Below, in pieces: positions 23,101 to 34,150 of a DNA stretch of 64,000 nt. The notes below the pieces were generated by a model. The model had not been told where the DNA came from, ran no database searches, and was given only the letters and a program-made list of their open reading frames with translations. The stretch comes from Oncomelania hupensis (taxonomy: Eukaryota; Mollusca; Gastropoda; Littorinimorpha; Pomatiopsidae). Made by a program: the position numbers and the translations under genes. Where the stretch lies: contig CM072527.1 in assembly GCA_036898135.1 (NCBI GenBank), forward strand, positions 36,285,213 through 36,349,212, read 5' to 3'. Every line of letters starts with the position of its first letter. Position 1 is the stretch's first letter.

Positions 23101-23607
23101 GAAGTCCTACCCTATCCTATCCTATCCCGTAACTTGAAGGTCGCTGGGGCACCACAGATGATCGTTTAACCAGCGTATTCCATCTTTCTGTCCTCAGCAA
23201 CCCTCATGGCTTCGCTAAGTGTTAAGCCAGACCGTTCTCGAATGTTGTCCTCCCACCTCTTTTTCTGTCTCCCTCTTCGAGCTTCTTCTGCCTCCTTGCA
23301 CCGTGCCTTGCAGGATGGTCTTTGCAGGGCTTGATGCTCTGGTGATGTGGCCATACCATCGGAGTTTCAGTTTCTTCACCACTGTGAGCATGTCATCATG
23401 TTGTCCAATGGCTTGTGTGATGGTCTGTCGGACTTGGTCATTGATGATGTGCTGGGTATAGGAAATGCCCAGAAGTCTTCTGTAGCACCTCATCTCCATG
23501 TATTGTATTCTTCGTTGCAGATCTGCTGTGAGGGTTCATGTTTCGCAAGCGTATATGAAGATGGAGATGACAAGGGAGCGCAGCAGCCTTACCTTGGAAT
23601 GTAGACT
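23101..23607 (-). mobile_element. RTE-like LINE 3' fragment, unit A
   Basis: Minus strand, starting at a (GGATA)n-type tail at 23,110-23,127. Encodes the C-terminal region typical of RTE elements (MEMRCYRRLLGISYTQHI, then KLKLRWYGHITRASS, then a basic RGRQKKRWEDNIRE stretch). Broken by frameshifts. It interrupts the RNase H LINE at the same point in both units, so it predates the duplication. Confidence 0.85.
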
Positions 23608-23815
23608 GATGGCCCTGTCTGCTCGCCATCCGCCACTGCGGATGCCGATTGACGATCTATTTTATTGATGAGCTGTTTGATCAAACTCGACTGATCGCTG
23701 ATCATCAGGTGCAGCTCTTTGATCTCGGGGTGCATTGTGTGGAGGACTGCTTGGAGCTCACTTACTTGATTTTGACAACTACTGCAGCCGTGGTCAGAAA
23801 TGAGCAGGTGAAGTA
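23608..23815. other. Unassigned spacer after unit A
   Basis: Sequence differs from the equivalent point after unit B. No repeat or gene recognised. Confidence 0.4.
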
Positions 23816-25557
23816 GATGTCAGTACCATGATCACCACTCTCAACTCAGCTGTGAAAGGTGCCGCCACTGTGATCCTTGGCAAACACCGCCCAAAGGGGA
23901 AACCGTGGATCACACCTTAACTTTTGGACTTGTGTGATAAACAATTGAGAAGAAAAAGAACACCTCACAGGGAGCTGATGCCTACCGAAAAATCAACAAT
24001 GACATCCGAAAAGGCATGCGCACAGCAAAGGAGAACTGGATAGAAGAGCAATGCCAAGAAATAGAGAACAGTCTGAACAAGAACAACAGCAAGAAGGCCT
24101 ACCAGACTGTGAAGCGGCTGACAAATGTTAAACAGCCCAAGGTCTCCAAGATCTAAAGCAACTCTGGCATATGCCTTACAGAAGAACAAGAAGTCTTGGA
24201 TAGATGGACAGAGTACTGCTCTGACCTTTACAACCACAAACCAAACGGGGACCCGTCAGTTCTAGAATGTCACCACAGAACAGAGAAGAGGAAGAAAGCC
24301 TCCCATTCCTCCAAGAAGAAGTTGAGGCAGCAGTGCAATCACTGAAGAAGAGAAAGTCACCGGGAGTGGACTAAATACCTGCGGAATAGCTGCAAGCCGG
24401 AGGGGAAGCGATGATTGACGCCCTCACCATTATCTATAACAAGATCTGGCATAGTGGGGAGTGGCCTACACCATGGACAAAGTCGCTTGTCATCACTCTT
24501 CCCAAAAAGGGTAAACTTCAGGAGTGTGAAAATTACAGCACCATCAACCTCATCAGCCATGCCAGTAAGGTCCTCCTGTAAATAATATTTAACAGGTTGA
24601 AACCCCAAGCTGAACAAATCATAGCTGAAGAACAAACAGGATTTAGGGCAGGGTGAAGCACCACTGAACAGATTTTCAACCACAGAATAATCTGCGAGAA
24701 ATACCTACAGCACCAACAAAATTATTGAAGTCATCAAAAGCCTGTATGACAAGGCTACCAGTGCAGTCCTCCACAACAGCGCCATCGCGAACAACAATCG
24801 GTGTGCGTCAAGGATGCCTACTCTCTCCAATATTCTTCAACATCTTCCATGTCAGATGCCCTTGCAGAACAAGAAGTCACAGTCAGCATAGTGGGCAGAG
24901 CAATCTCCAACCTCCGTTTTGCGGATGACATTGATGGATTGGCTGGAGAGGAACAAGAACTTGAACAGCTTGTACAGAGGCTTGACATCACCTCCAGAGC
25001 CTATGGAGTGCAGAGAAGACCAAAATGACGACCAACAACAACAAAAGCATCAACATGGACATCAAAGTCCAAGGCCAATCCCTCAACACAGTGCATAGCT
25101 TCAAACATTTAGGAGCCATTTTATCAGAAAATGGGTCCCGACAGGAAGTCCTCTCCAAGATCGCACAAAACAACTGCTGCCCTGGGAAGGTTGAACGAAG
25201 CTCATTTAAAAAGACAAGACCATCAGTCTACATTCCAAAGTAAGACTGCTGCGCTCCCTTGTCATTTCCATCTTCCTATACGCTTGCGGATTATGGACCC
25301 TCACAGCAGATCTACAACGAAGAATACAAAGCATGGAGATGAGGTGCAACAGAAGACTTCTGGCTATTTCCTATACCCAGCACATCACCAACAAAAAGTC
25401 CGACAGACCATCACACAAGCCATTGGACAACACGATGACATGCTCATAGTGGTGAAGAAATTGAAACTCCGATGGTATGGCCACGCCACCAGAGCATCAG
25501 GCCTTGCAAAAACCATCTTGCAAGACACGGTGCACGGAGGCAAAAGAAGAGGGAGAC
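23816..25557 (+). mobile_element. RTE-like LINE fragment with internal deletion
   Basis: Parallels the copy at 56,520-58,400: the post-endonuclease region (RKGMRTAKENW), RT start (CENY.TIN, then QAGFRAG-like), then a jump near 24,718 that removes the catalytic centre upstream of TIGVRQGCLLSP. Later motifs include LRFADDIDGLAGEEQELEQL, HSFKHLGAILSENGSRQEV and SYTQHITN. Many frameshifts and stops; inactive. Confidence 0.85.
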
Positions 25558-25589
25558 TATGCCAGATCTTGTATTATCATTTGAGTATT

Positions 25590-26497
25590 TTTTCAACATC
25601 TTCCTAGAGCGCATCATGTCAGATGCCCTTGCAGATCACGAAGGCACTGTCAGCATAGGGGGTAGAGCGATCTCCAACCTTCGTTTTGCGGATGACATTG
25701 ATGGATTGGCTGTAGAGGAACAAGAACTTGAACAGCTGGTACGTACAGAGGCTTGACAATCACCTCCAGAGCCTATGGAATGGAAATGAGTGCAGAGAAG
25801 ACCAAAATGATGACCAACAACACCAATGGATTCAACACGGACATCAAAGTCCAAGGCCAATCCCTCAACACAGTGCATAGCTTCAAATATTTATGAGCCA
25901 TTGTATCAGACAATGGGTCCCGACAGGAAGTCCTCTCCAGGATCGCACAAACAACTGCTGCTCTGACAAGGTTGAAGCCCATTTGGAAAGACAGGACCAC
26001 CAGTCTACATTCCAAAGTAAGACTGCTGCGCTTCCTTGTCATCTCCATCTTCCTATATGCTTGCGAAACATGGACCCTCACAGGAGACCTACAACGAAGA
26101 ATACAAAACATGGAGATGAGGTGCTACAGAAGACTTCTGGGCATTTCTTATACCCAGCACATCACCAACGACGAAGTCCGACAGACCATCACACAATCCA
26201 TTGGACAACACGATGACCTGATCACAGTGGTGAAAAAACGGAAACTCCGATGGTATGGCCACGTCACCAGATCATCAGGCCTTGCAAAGACCATTCTGCA
26301 AGGCACAGTGCAAGGAGGTAGAAGAAGAGGGAGACCAAAAAAGAGGTGGGAGGACAGCATTCGAGAATGGACTGGTTTGACACTGAGCGAAGCCATCATG
26401 GTTGTTGAGGACAGAGAAAGATGGAGTATGCTGTTTAAACGATCATCTGTGGTGCCCCTACGACCTCCGGGTTACGGGACAGGATAGGATAGGATAG
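25590..26497 (+). mobile_element. RTE-like LINE 3' fragment
   Basis: Starts at FNIFLERIMSDALADHEG and runs to the (GGATA)n tail at 26,482-26,498. Contains LRFADDIDGLAVEEQELEQL, then a frame break, then an intact stretch from KPIWKDRTTS to WEDSIREWTGLTLSEAIMVV and SSVVPLRPPGYGTG. It abuts the previous copy in the same orientation, so the pair reads as two tandem fragments. Confidence 0.85.
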
Positions 26498-27075
26498 GAC
26501 TGTTATTTCTATGATTAGGTATTAAAGTCCAAGAAGTAGAAAGCGGTAGCCACGTACTAGTTACAGAAATAGTATCATTGCAAAGCATGGCATAGAGGCT
26601 AACAGCCTTTGCGCCTCATATGTCTTAATTAATAAGGGGCTCTGACTCAAACCCATGGCTTTTGTGTCTACATTAGAACCCTTTGACTCCAAAAGAATGG
26701 AGTAGATGCTATCTTTATATAGCTTATCAACACAGGTAATTGAACACATTAAGTGATTCAGCATCCACACCTTGGCAGGCAACTTGGCAAGTTACTCCAT
26801 GAGGTTACAACTCTATTATTTAAAAAAACCCAAATGCTGGAACTGGCATGTATTATTAAGTTGTAGTAAATTTTAAAATTATGGCCTCTTGTAATAACCA
26901 AAGTTATTAGAATTTCAAGAGAGAAGAAGTACTTAATGGTTCATAAAAATGATGCAGTTTTAAAAACTGTTATTAAATGATCCACTTACCTTAATGTAAA
27001 CTGTGCAACATTAGTGACGTCAATCGCTCCTCGTAGGAGAGTCCTGACATGCCACATATCTTCCTGGTGAACTCC
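26498..27075. other. No gene seen
   Basis: AT-rich sequence with frequent stops. No repeat family recognised. Confidence 0.5.
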
Positions 27076-27742
27076 AAAATAGCAAAATGAGCCTAATTAA
27101 GCTCAATCCATAATAAAAGAAGCAGATAAAAAGGGACAATAAAGCATTAAAATGTAAAAAAAAAATGTTAAAGTGTGAATTTGATTAATTATCAATGATA
27201 TGTGTAAAATTTAGCTCGACTACTTCGAAGATTTCCGTTTTAAATGGAGCCCACCGATCGAAGACCAGCAAAAAGAGAAATGTAAAGAGCGAAAAGGGGA
27301 TTTAAAAAGCGAAAATGTCACGGAATAAGCAAAAACGTATAGGAATTCAATTCATCAAAATATGGTTTTAATGGATACATTGGATTGCATATCACTGAGA
27401 AATCAGTATTAGAGACACCTCCTCGGCTCCTGCCTTCTGCCAAAGCGCGAAACTTTTGTTGTTGTATCAATTTTTATTCATCAGATTAACGAAACTCCGC
27501 TATACATTATCATAATGACGGACAGCTGACAGCTAGAAGAACGAACAACAGTATTATACAACGTTGCAAGCTTAGACTGCAAGTGTCCCTTACCTTGTGA
27601 AAGTCAGTCAGAAAGGAGCTATTCGTTGTTTCTGAAAGCGATAAACTTAATTTTTAAAAACTGTTGACTGTTGTTGATGTTGATTAAAAATGGCGTCTGC
27701 CCTTTGGCGTATGAATACAAAGTGTACAAAATACAACAAACC
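27076..27742. repeat. Dispersed 600-670 bp repeat, copy 1
   Basis: Resembles 48,472-49,058: ctccaaaatagcaaa, gcctaattaa, aatccataataaaagaagca, aatggagccca.cgat, ggaataagcaaaaa, ggcgtatgaatac, aaaatacaacaaac. A shorter part also flanks the TRIM at 46,977. It could be a transposon family or leftover of the larger duplication; flanks differ, which favours a transposon. Confidence 0.65.
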
Positions 27743-27815
27743 CGTTTCCTAGGTTTGCGGGCATGCGCAGTGAGAGCATAGCAACCACAGCCTGCCTGAC
27801 CGCTTGTCTCACAAC

Positions 27816-28019
27816 ATGGCAATTAGTGATGCTTGCGCGAAGGATAACATCGATTGCATTCCAAATTCAGTCAGTGCTCATTACCTCCCTAACTTCACAT
27901 CGTTGTCAAAAACTGTGCTAGAGAGAGGGGTGAACCAATACAAATCTCAGTGCATCGACGATGTTCGAGTTTTCAAGGATCGATCGACAGAAACTGTGGA
28001 AATACCTGCAAGATGTTAA
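27816..28019 (+). CDS. Hypothetical 67-aa ORF
   Basis: Starts MAISDACAKDNIDCIPNSVS and ends DRSTETVEIPARC before TAA. The pattern YLPNFTSLSKTVLERGVNQY with a following Asp-Val-Arg-Val stretch loosely recalls the region before a SWIM-type zinc finger in some transposon-derived proteins, but the Cys/His part is not present. The palindromic element at 28,036 begins 16 nt after the stop. Could be a fragment of a transposon gene; function not assigned. Confidence 0.3.
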   Translation: MAISDACAKDNIDCIPNSVSAHYLPNFTSLSKTVLERGVNQYKSQCIDDVRVFKDRSTETVEIPARC

Positions 28020-28035
28020 GACCTATGACTATGCT

Positions 28036-28226
28036 ACAGGCGCTTGAATCAGGACACGCGAGCGCCTATGCCTGTGACGCGTCTCCTTTTGGTTATCTGT
28101 ATTATAGATAACCAAAGGGAGACGCGTCACAGGCATAGGCGCTCTTTTGGTTATCTGTATTATAGATAACCAAAGGGAGACGCGTCACAGGCATAGGCGC
28201 TCGCGTGTCCTGATACAAGCGCCTGT
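28036..28226. mobile_element. Palindromic (fold-back) element
   Basis: The ends acaggcgcttg and caagcgcctgt are inverted, and the complementarity continues through aggacacgcgagcgcctatg and gacgcgtctcc with few mismatches to a centre near 28,102 (ggttatctgtattatagata). Inside, a 58-bp segment is duplicated exactly in tandem (28,087-28,144 and 28,145-28,202), so a second hairpin is nested. No coding capacity. Resembles a fold-back MITE. Target duplication not clear. Confidence 0.8.
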
Positions 28227-28482
28227 GGTGCAGGCTTAGGCAGCTGACCGCGTTTCAGTGAGATGAAATCTGTTTTCTATAGGCCTACAGGTAGTTGACA
28301 CGGTCTACATCGCTTCTCCACCACACAGTCAACAGAACGTAGTTGACGGACCACAGTAACATTGCCAGTTTAAAAATTATAGATAGATATAACATTAGCA
28401 GCGACTGAGATATCACATATTTCTAATTAATTTTCTCCGGTGGGAGAAGATTTAACTGTAGAAAACGCAAGATTGTGTAGAG

Positions 28483-28647
28483 ATGCATTCAACCATTCTG
28501 CTGCCTTCTATGTCGTCGTGGTCGTCAAACGGCAAAGTGTTTGTCAAACTGAAAAATGGCAAAGCTGTGAGAATTCCTTATGGAGCTGGTGTGAATAAAT
28601 TGTTTCCCAGGAATATGTCTGGCTCCAGTGGTGATGATATTCCGTGA
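28483..28647 (+). CDS. Hypothetical 54-aa ORF
   Basis: Starts MHSTILLPSMSSWSSNGKVF and continues VKLKNGKAVRIPYGAG to a TGA. Balanced composition, unlike the flanking AT-rich DNA, but short and without recognisable domain or splice context. It may be part of the same fragmentary gene as the ORF at 27,816. Confidence 0.25.
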   Translation: MHSTILLPSMSSWSSNGKVFVKLKNGKAVRIPYGAGVNKLFPRNMSGSSGDDIP

Positions 28648-28724
28648 ATGAAGGGGAGTTAAATGATTGTCACTATCTGAAACTACGATGCAGAAATTTG
28701 TCGTAAGAAATTTGACTTTTTCAT

Positions 28725-28830
28725 CGTTATGTCCCTTGATGTATCTTCATTACCACCCCATTCTCCCTCTCCCTCTCTATCTCTTCCCTCCCCCTCTCTC
28801 GCTCTCTCTCCCTCCAATTTTCTCTCTTCT
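28725..28830. repeat. CT-rich low-complexity tract
   Basis: Irregular ctctccctc runs on the plus strand. Confidence 0.8.
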
Positions 28831-28929
28831 TCTCTGTGTATGTCTGTCTTTTTAAAAACTTTCTTTTGTTTTTTTGTTATTATCTTACATAATGATGTAG
28901 CAGACAGCAGCAAAACAGGGAGCAAATAA

Positions 28930-29306
28930 CATCAATTCCATTAAAATTGACCTCGGATTGTCAATTAAAGAAATGTACTGTATAATTACAAAAAATCTTA
29001 AGGAAAGACACACAGAATCATTTTATGGAGTCTCTAGACAGGTTTATAGTTTAGCATATATAGACTAAATTTAAATTCTTGGAAGACAAAATTTAGCAAA
29101 ACCATTACTTGCATTTGTAATGAAAATTTAACAATTCAACATTTGGTAGTACAATGCCATGACATAAAAAGATACTTACCAAACAAAATGAAATATAATG
29201 CATTGATCAACATCCAAGATTTAGACTTAAAAGCATTCATAAAAATATCCAAAGCGTTATTCTCCAGTAGGTGATTTATTATAAAAATGTTAACAAAAAA
29301 AAAAAA
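28930..29306 (+). mobile_element. LINE C-terminal fragment with poly(A)
   Basis: The plus strand encodes LGLSIKEMYCIITKNLKERH, then after stops LNSWKTKFSKTI and TCICNENLTIQHLVVQC, a Cys-Cys-His-Cys knuckle of the kind found after RNase H in I-type and related LINEs. Ends in an A run at 29,293-29,305, immediately before unit B. Inactive. Confidence 0.65.
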
Positions 29307-29777
29307 ACTTCTAGCAGCTTGGCTCAGTACCACCAGAGAATGTGGTTGATATCTGGTACAGTGTTAACCAGAAGGGGTGGGTTAGAGTTGTGATGATGTG
29401 GAAGAGGGGGGAGGGAGAGAGACATCACACACACAAACACTAACACAACTCCAGAGTGCAGTGCTCTGACAACATCGTTACAAAACTTACAGCAGACATT
29501 ATTTTTTTTTAAACAGGAAAAAACAAAAAAAAACTATAGTATCAGTACTGATCACCGAACGACTCGTAGTTTAAAGTTGTGTGGCGAAACAGTCAGTGGA
29601 CAATTTCCTACTTCTTTTATCCCGTTGTCTTCCCCATACAACCTCAAAGATGGATTGTTGAATGGAATTCAAAATCTTGTCAGGCGGATTGGGCAAAAAT
29701 ATCCAAAGAAAGGTTACTTTGGAAATTATTAAGGATTTCAAGATTGCTACTCTTCCAATTGGTGTTATTTGTCTCTT

Positions 29778-30013
29778 TCCTATCCTATCCTATCCCGTAA
29801 CTCGAAGGTCTTAGGGGCAACACAGATGATCGTTTAACCAGTGTACTCCACCTTTCTCTGTCCTCAGCAATCCTCATGGCGTCGGTCAGTGTCAAGCCAG
29901 TCCATTCTCGAATGTTGTCCTCCCACCTCTTTTTCGGTCTCCCTCTTCTTCTGCTTCCTTGCACCGTGCCTTGCAGGATGGTCTTTGCAAGGCCTGATAC
30001 TCTGGTGACGTGG
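29778..30013 (-). mobile_element. RTE-like LINE 3' end
   Basis: Tail cctatcctatcctatcccg at 29,779-29,797, then the C-terminal coding region on the minus strand (KRWEDNIREWTG-like, frameshifted) up to a break at ggtgacgtggccac, where a SINE starts. Confidence 0.85.
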
Positions 30014-30388
30014 CCACCTCGTGGCGCAGTGGATTAGTCGCCGGTTTCCAATGCCGAAGGTCGCGGGTTCGATTCCCGCAAGGGGCGAACGTATGTGACT
30101 TAGGTACGAGACTATTGAGGTCACCGAGGGTTTTCCCCGGGCACTCCGGTTTCCTCCCTCCCTTCAATAATGGTACTGGACGCAGACAATATAAAATTTC
30201 AAAAATACAAATTCGAATTTCTTTCCGTCTTTTAATAGCGATCTCCCTGCCTTTACACCACCTGTTTGAGTGATGGATGTGTATTTGTTGTGTGTGTGTG
30301 TGTGTGTGTGAGGGTGGACGAGACACGTGAGCGTGTATGTTGGTACAGATCGCCGCGCTTTGAGCCTGATTGATTTGGGGAAAGGCGC

Positions 30389-30392
<4 letters not shown>
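30014..30392 (+). mobile_element. tRNA-derived SINE
   Basis: tRNA-like head ctcgtggcgcagtggattag (A box) with gggttcgattcccgcaagg (B box) about 40 nt later. The central part is gggttttccccgggcactc and cggtttcctccctccc, a motif seen in several conserved metazoan SINE groups. The 3' part is ccgcgctttgagcctgattg and gggaaaggcgcgtattatta, leading into (ATT)n. Probably one full-length SINE. Target duplication not identified. Confidence 0.7.
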
Positions 30393-30508
<116 letters not shown>

Positions 30509-31860
30509 ACTGTCAACCAATTCCGTAATTTCACATGTATCTAAGTCTCTTTTAGTGTATAACTGCTTATAAAAAGTTGTAACCTCAGTAATAATAACAT
30601 CAAAATCACAGGTAACAGACCCATCGTTTAAAGTTAATTTATTCTTATATTTATTAACATAATTTCTTTTTTTTAGTGCACAAAAATATTTAGAAACCAT
30701 TTCCCCGTCCTCCACCCATCTAGCTGTTGACAGCAGCACACCCTTCATTCTATGATCCTTAAGTTTTATTAAATCTCGCCTGTTGTTTTCAAAAGAGTGT
30801 TTTTCTTCAACAGTTAAATCGCATTTTCTCTCTAAGTTATCAATATTTTCTTGCAGCATATTTTCTTTTTTCTTGATATTCACGTTTTTTCAAAGAAGCA
30901 TATGTCATGGTTTTAGTACGTATGTTCATTAGCGGAACGTCTGAAAACAGTTTATCCGAGACAGTAAATGAAATTTCGGAAGTCGATAATATTTTAAAGG
31001 GGCTATCTTTATTGTAGGACAAGACAGCGTATTCGGCAGTAACACTATCAATTTCTGTATTTATTTCTTGTAAATACTTTTAATCTCATAATAGAGATGA
31101 ATTAAATTTCCAAAAATGATTTCGTTTACAAGATACAAGATACAAAAAAACTTTATTATCTCACTCTGAGAAATTAAGACATGTTTCACACTCTTTACTG
31201 AACTGAAGCGCAATTGTAACTAACGAGTAATCAGTTCTATAGCAAGATCAGAAACAATAAATTAAAATAATCTAACCTACTCTGCTGGTTGGTGTGTTCC
31301 TGCGCCAAGTGTACCTTGTAGTATCAGGGTTAGCAGTTCTCCATATGTCATCAAGTCCAAATCTTCCATCATAAGATCTATTTGATCATGGGTTTTTACA
31401 TTATTTTTCTTCTTATAATTATAAGAGTATAAGTCATAATCTAATACTACATTCCAATCTCCACCAAAAATTACATACTCGCATTCTTCAAAATCCTTTA
31501 AACGCTCGTGTAAGTCTACAAAAAATTCAGGATCATCTTCATTTGGTCCATATACATTCACCATCAAAAAATCTTTTTCATACAATATAATATGTACCAA
31601 AATCTAATTACCATTAACATCCTTTTGAACTTTCATAAGCTTATATTCAAAATTAATATTAAATAGAACTGCAACCCCTCTAGAATTAGAATTGAAAGAA
31701 GCGAAGACTGCATCATAACCCCAAACATTTTTTATTCGTTTATCTATATTAGGGTGAAAGTGCGTGTCTTGTAATAGACAAATGGAAAATTGTTTTTCTC
31801 TAATATAATGAAAAGCATCTCTTCTTTTAAGCAAAACGTACTTGGTTATCTCCCATCATT

Positions 31861-34150
31861 CCAGCAAAAATATAAACACTATCATTTGACAATACATAGC
31901 AACAGAATAGTCAGACATTTGACATATATCCATAGAAATGGTTCAATAGCAGCAAGGTATACGTTAAAATAATACAGATCATAAATATCCAAGAGAAAAG
32001 AGCCAAGTGAAGGATGTGAAACATTCAACGCACTCACACACTCATTCACTCCCTTATGTACAATGACAAAACATCGGTAAACCTACACACGTCACCAAAC
32101 CTCAAAAACATACACATAAAACTCAAATTATAGTATGAAACAATACAGCACAAAGTAATCAATATATCATTACGAAAAAGAGTAAGTAGTAAAACGGAAT
32201 GGAGAAAATTAACAACACAGAATAGGCTCTGTTTACCTACACAGTGACATGGGGAGAAAAAATTGTCAAACAGAACATAAATAGGATATATCAACCTTTA
32301 TGTAAAGGTTGTAGCGGTAACACAATGGGTATACATAGACAAACCATAATATCATTCGTTTACGCTGCAGTTATACAATGTGTGTGCGTGTGGCTGTGAG
32401 TGAGTATGAAGCACGCGTACATGTATAAAGTGTGTGTGTGCGTATGCATGCGTGCGTGCATGTTTGTGCGTTTATGAATGTGCGCGTGAATGTGTGAGTG
32501 AGTGTGTCAAAGTGTTAATTGTGCATGTTTACATATGTGTGATCTCCTCAAGCCTGCCTATATTGTTAATACGTTTGGTTTCTTGCGTCTATGACTGTCC
32601 ATTGAACTCAAAAACACCGGACTGTTGCAAAATAGATACAGAGAAATGCATTGAAGTTTAACAAAACACAACAATAATGAATTCAATCTGATGTATCTAA
32701 TTATCATTATCTCTATCATGATCAATATCCCATCACTACTAACACAACCATCAGTCCAAGAGTGTAATCTATTAGATCTCTTATTATATACTTATTCAGA
32801 TCATATGATGTTATACTTCTTCAAATTATATTATACCTACATGTATATTACATTTCTTCAGATTATATTATACCTATATGTATATTATACTTCTTCAAAT
32901 TATATTATACCTACATGTATATTATATTTCTTCAGATTATATTATACCTATATATGTGTATTATACTTTTTCAAATTATATTATATCTACATGTATATTA
33001 TATTTCTTCAGATTATATTATACCTATATGTATATTATACTTCTTCAAATTATATTATACCTACATGTATAGTATACTTCTTCAGATTATATTGTACCAA
33101 CATTTATATTATACTTTTTCAAATTATATTGTGCAATACTCTTCATTATTTTAACATTCATTATGCTTAATATCCATATGAACCAGTGACAATTATCAAA
33201 TCAAACAGAAGTTACATTATAATAAGCAACAACATTAATGTCAACATCAGTAAAGCCAAGCATACTAAAACACTGTTCAAGTCAGGTTTTCTGTATGTTT
33301 TATCACAGTCGCCAATAAACATAACCAACACAGAAAACGTCGAGTGTCAGATCATCACGCCCGTCATTGTTCAGCTTCAAACGCATGACATTCAGACGAT
33401 AGTACATGTAAATGAAAGCATAAAACACAGAAAATAGACTGTTACCGTTAATTACTAGTGCAGCTTTATCTTGTGAACTGCCAATAAATGTTAAAAAAAA
33501 GAACAAAACCAAAACCAGCATATTATAATCATCAGTCGTCACACAATTTCAGGTAAAATGGTGTATATACAAATAGTCTAGGTTCGCTTCTACCTCGCCC
33601 ATATTGCACATGTGAAACTGCTAGTATGGCTGTAAATTGATAGTTGATAATTACGTAATTTACAACGGGTTTAATTTATCATCATTATTGTAACTAGTCG
33701 ATAACTTTAGGGAGTAACAAATATTTATTCTTTATTTTGAAGTAACATATTTTCAGATTTTCTTTCTGAGCATGCACAGTGTACAGGAATAAAGACAGAG
33801 AGAGATGCTGCAGTTACGTGCATGAGTTACTATAAGGTCAGAATGTGTGCGTGGAAAGCGCCCAGCTAATTCCAGTCATTCATAAGAACAGTTTGCTTAC
33901 AAACACAATACTAACACTGTAATCATTTTGACATTCATTAGCTTATATAAAACAGAGTTTGTAGCCCCGTGCATGAGTTACTACGAGGTCAGAATGCCTG
34001 GAATGCACTCAGCTAAACCCAGTCATTCATAAGAACAGTTTGTTTACAAACACAATACTACACACTACAATCATTTTGACATTCATTTGCCTATATAAAA
34101 TACAGTTTGTGTACTTTTCCATTTGGAGGAGTATCAAATTGAATTTGAAG
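31861..34150. repeat. Intergenic block of unit B with expanded 37-bp repeat
   Basis: Corresponds to 12,800-15,700 of unit A without the 708-bp insertion. 32,815-33,125 has about eight 37-bp units in which two variants alternate (cttcaaattatattatacct with acatg, and cttcagattatattatacct with atatg), a 74-bp higher-order pattern. 33,790-34,110 repeats the 152-bp tandem pair. Confidence 0.75.

Larger units (their letters stand above)
9057..23607. repeat. Segmental duplication, unit A
   Basis: Matches 29,308-43,440 in the same order and orientation: L1-like LINE, intergenic block, small broken ORF, ankyrin gene with introns, RNase H LINE and inserted RTE. The left junction is at cttctagcagcttggctcag in both copies (about 9,057 and 29,308). 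The right limit is inside the RTE, after 'gactgatgg'. The units differ by several later insertions: 13,435-14,142 and 21,068-21,126 only in A; 34,481-35,641 and 40,668-40,866 only in B. Confidence 0.85.

Noticed and set aside
32878..33154. Hydrophobic Ile/Leu/Tyr ORFs suggesting a membrane protein
   Set aside because: Translations of the 37-bp AT-rich tandem repeat.
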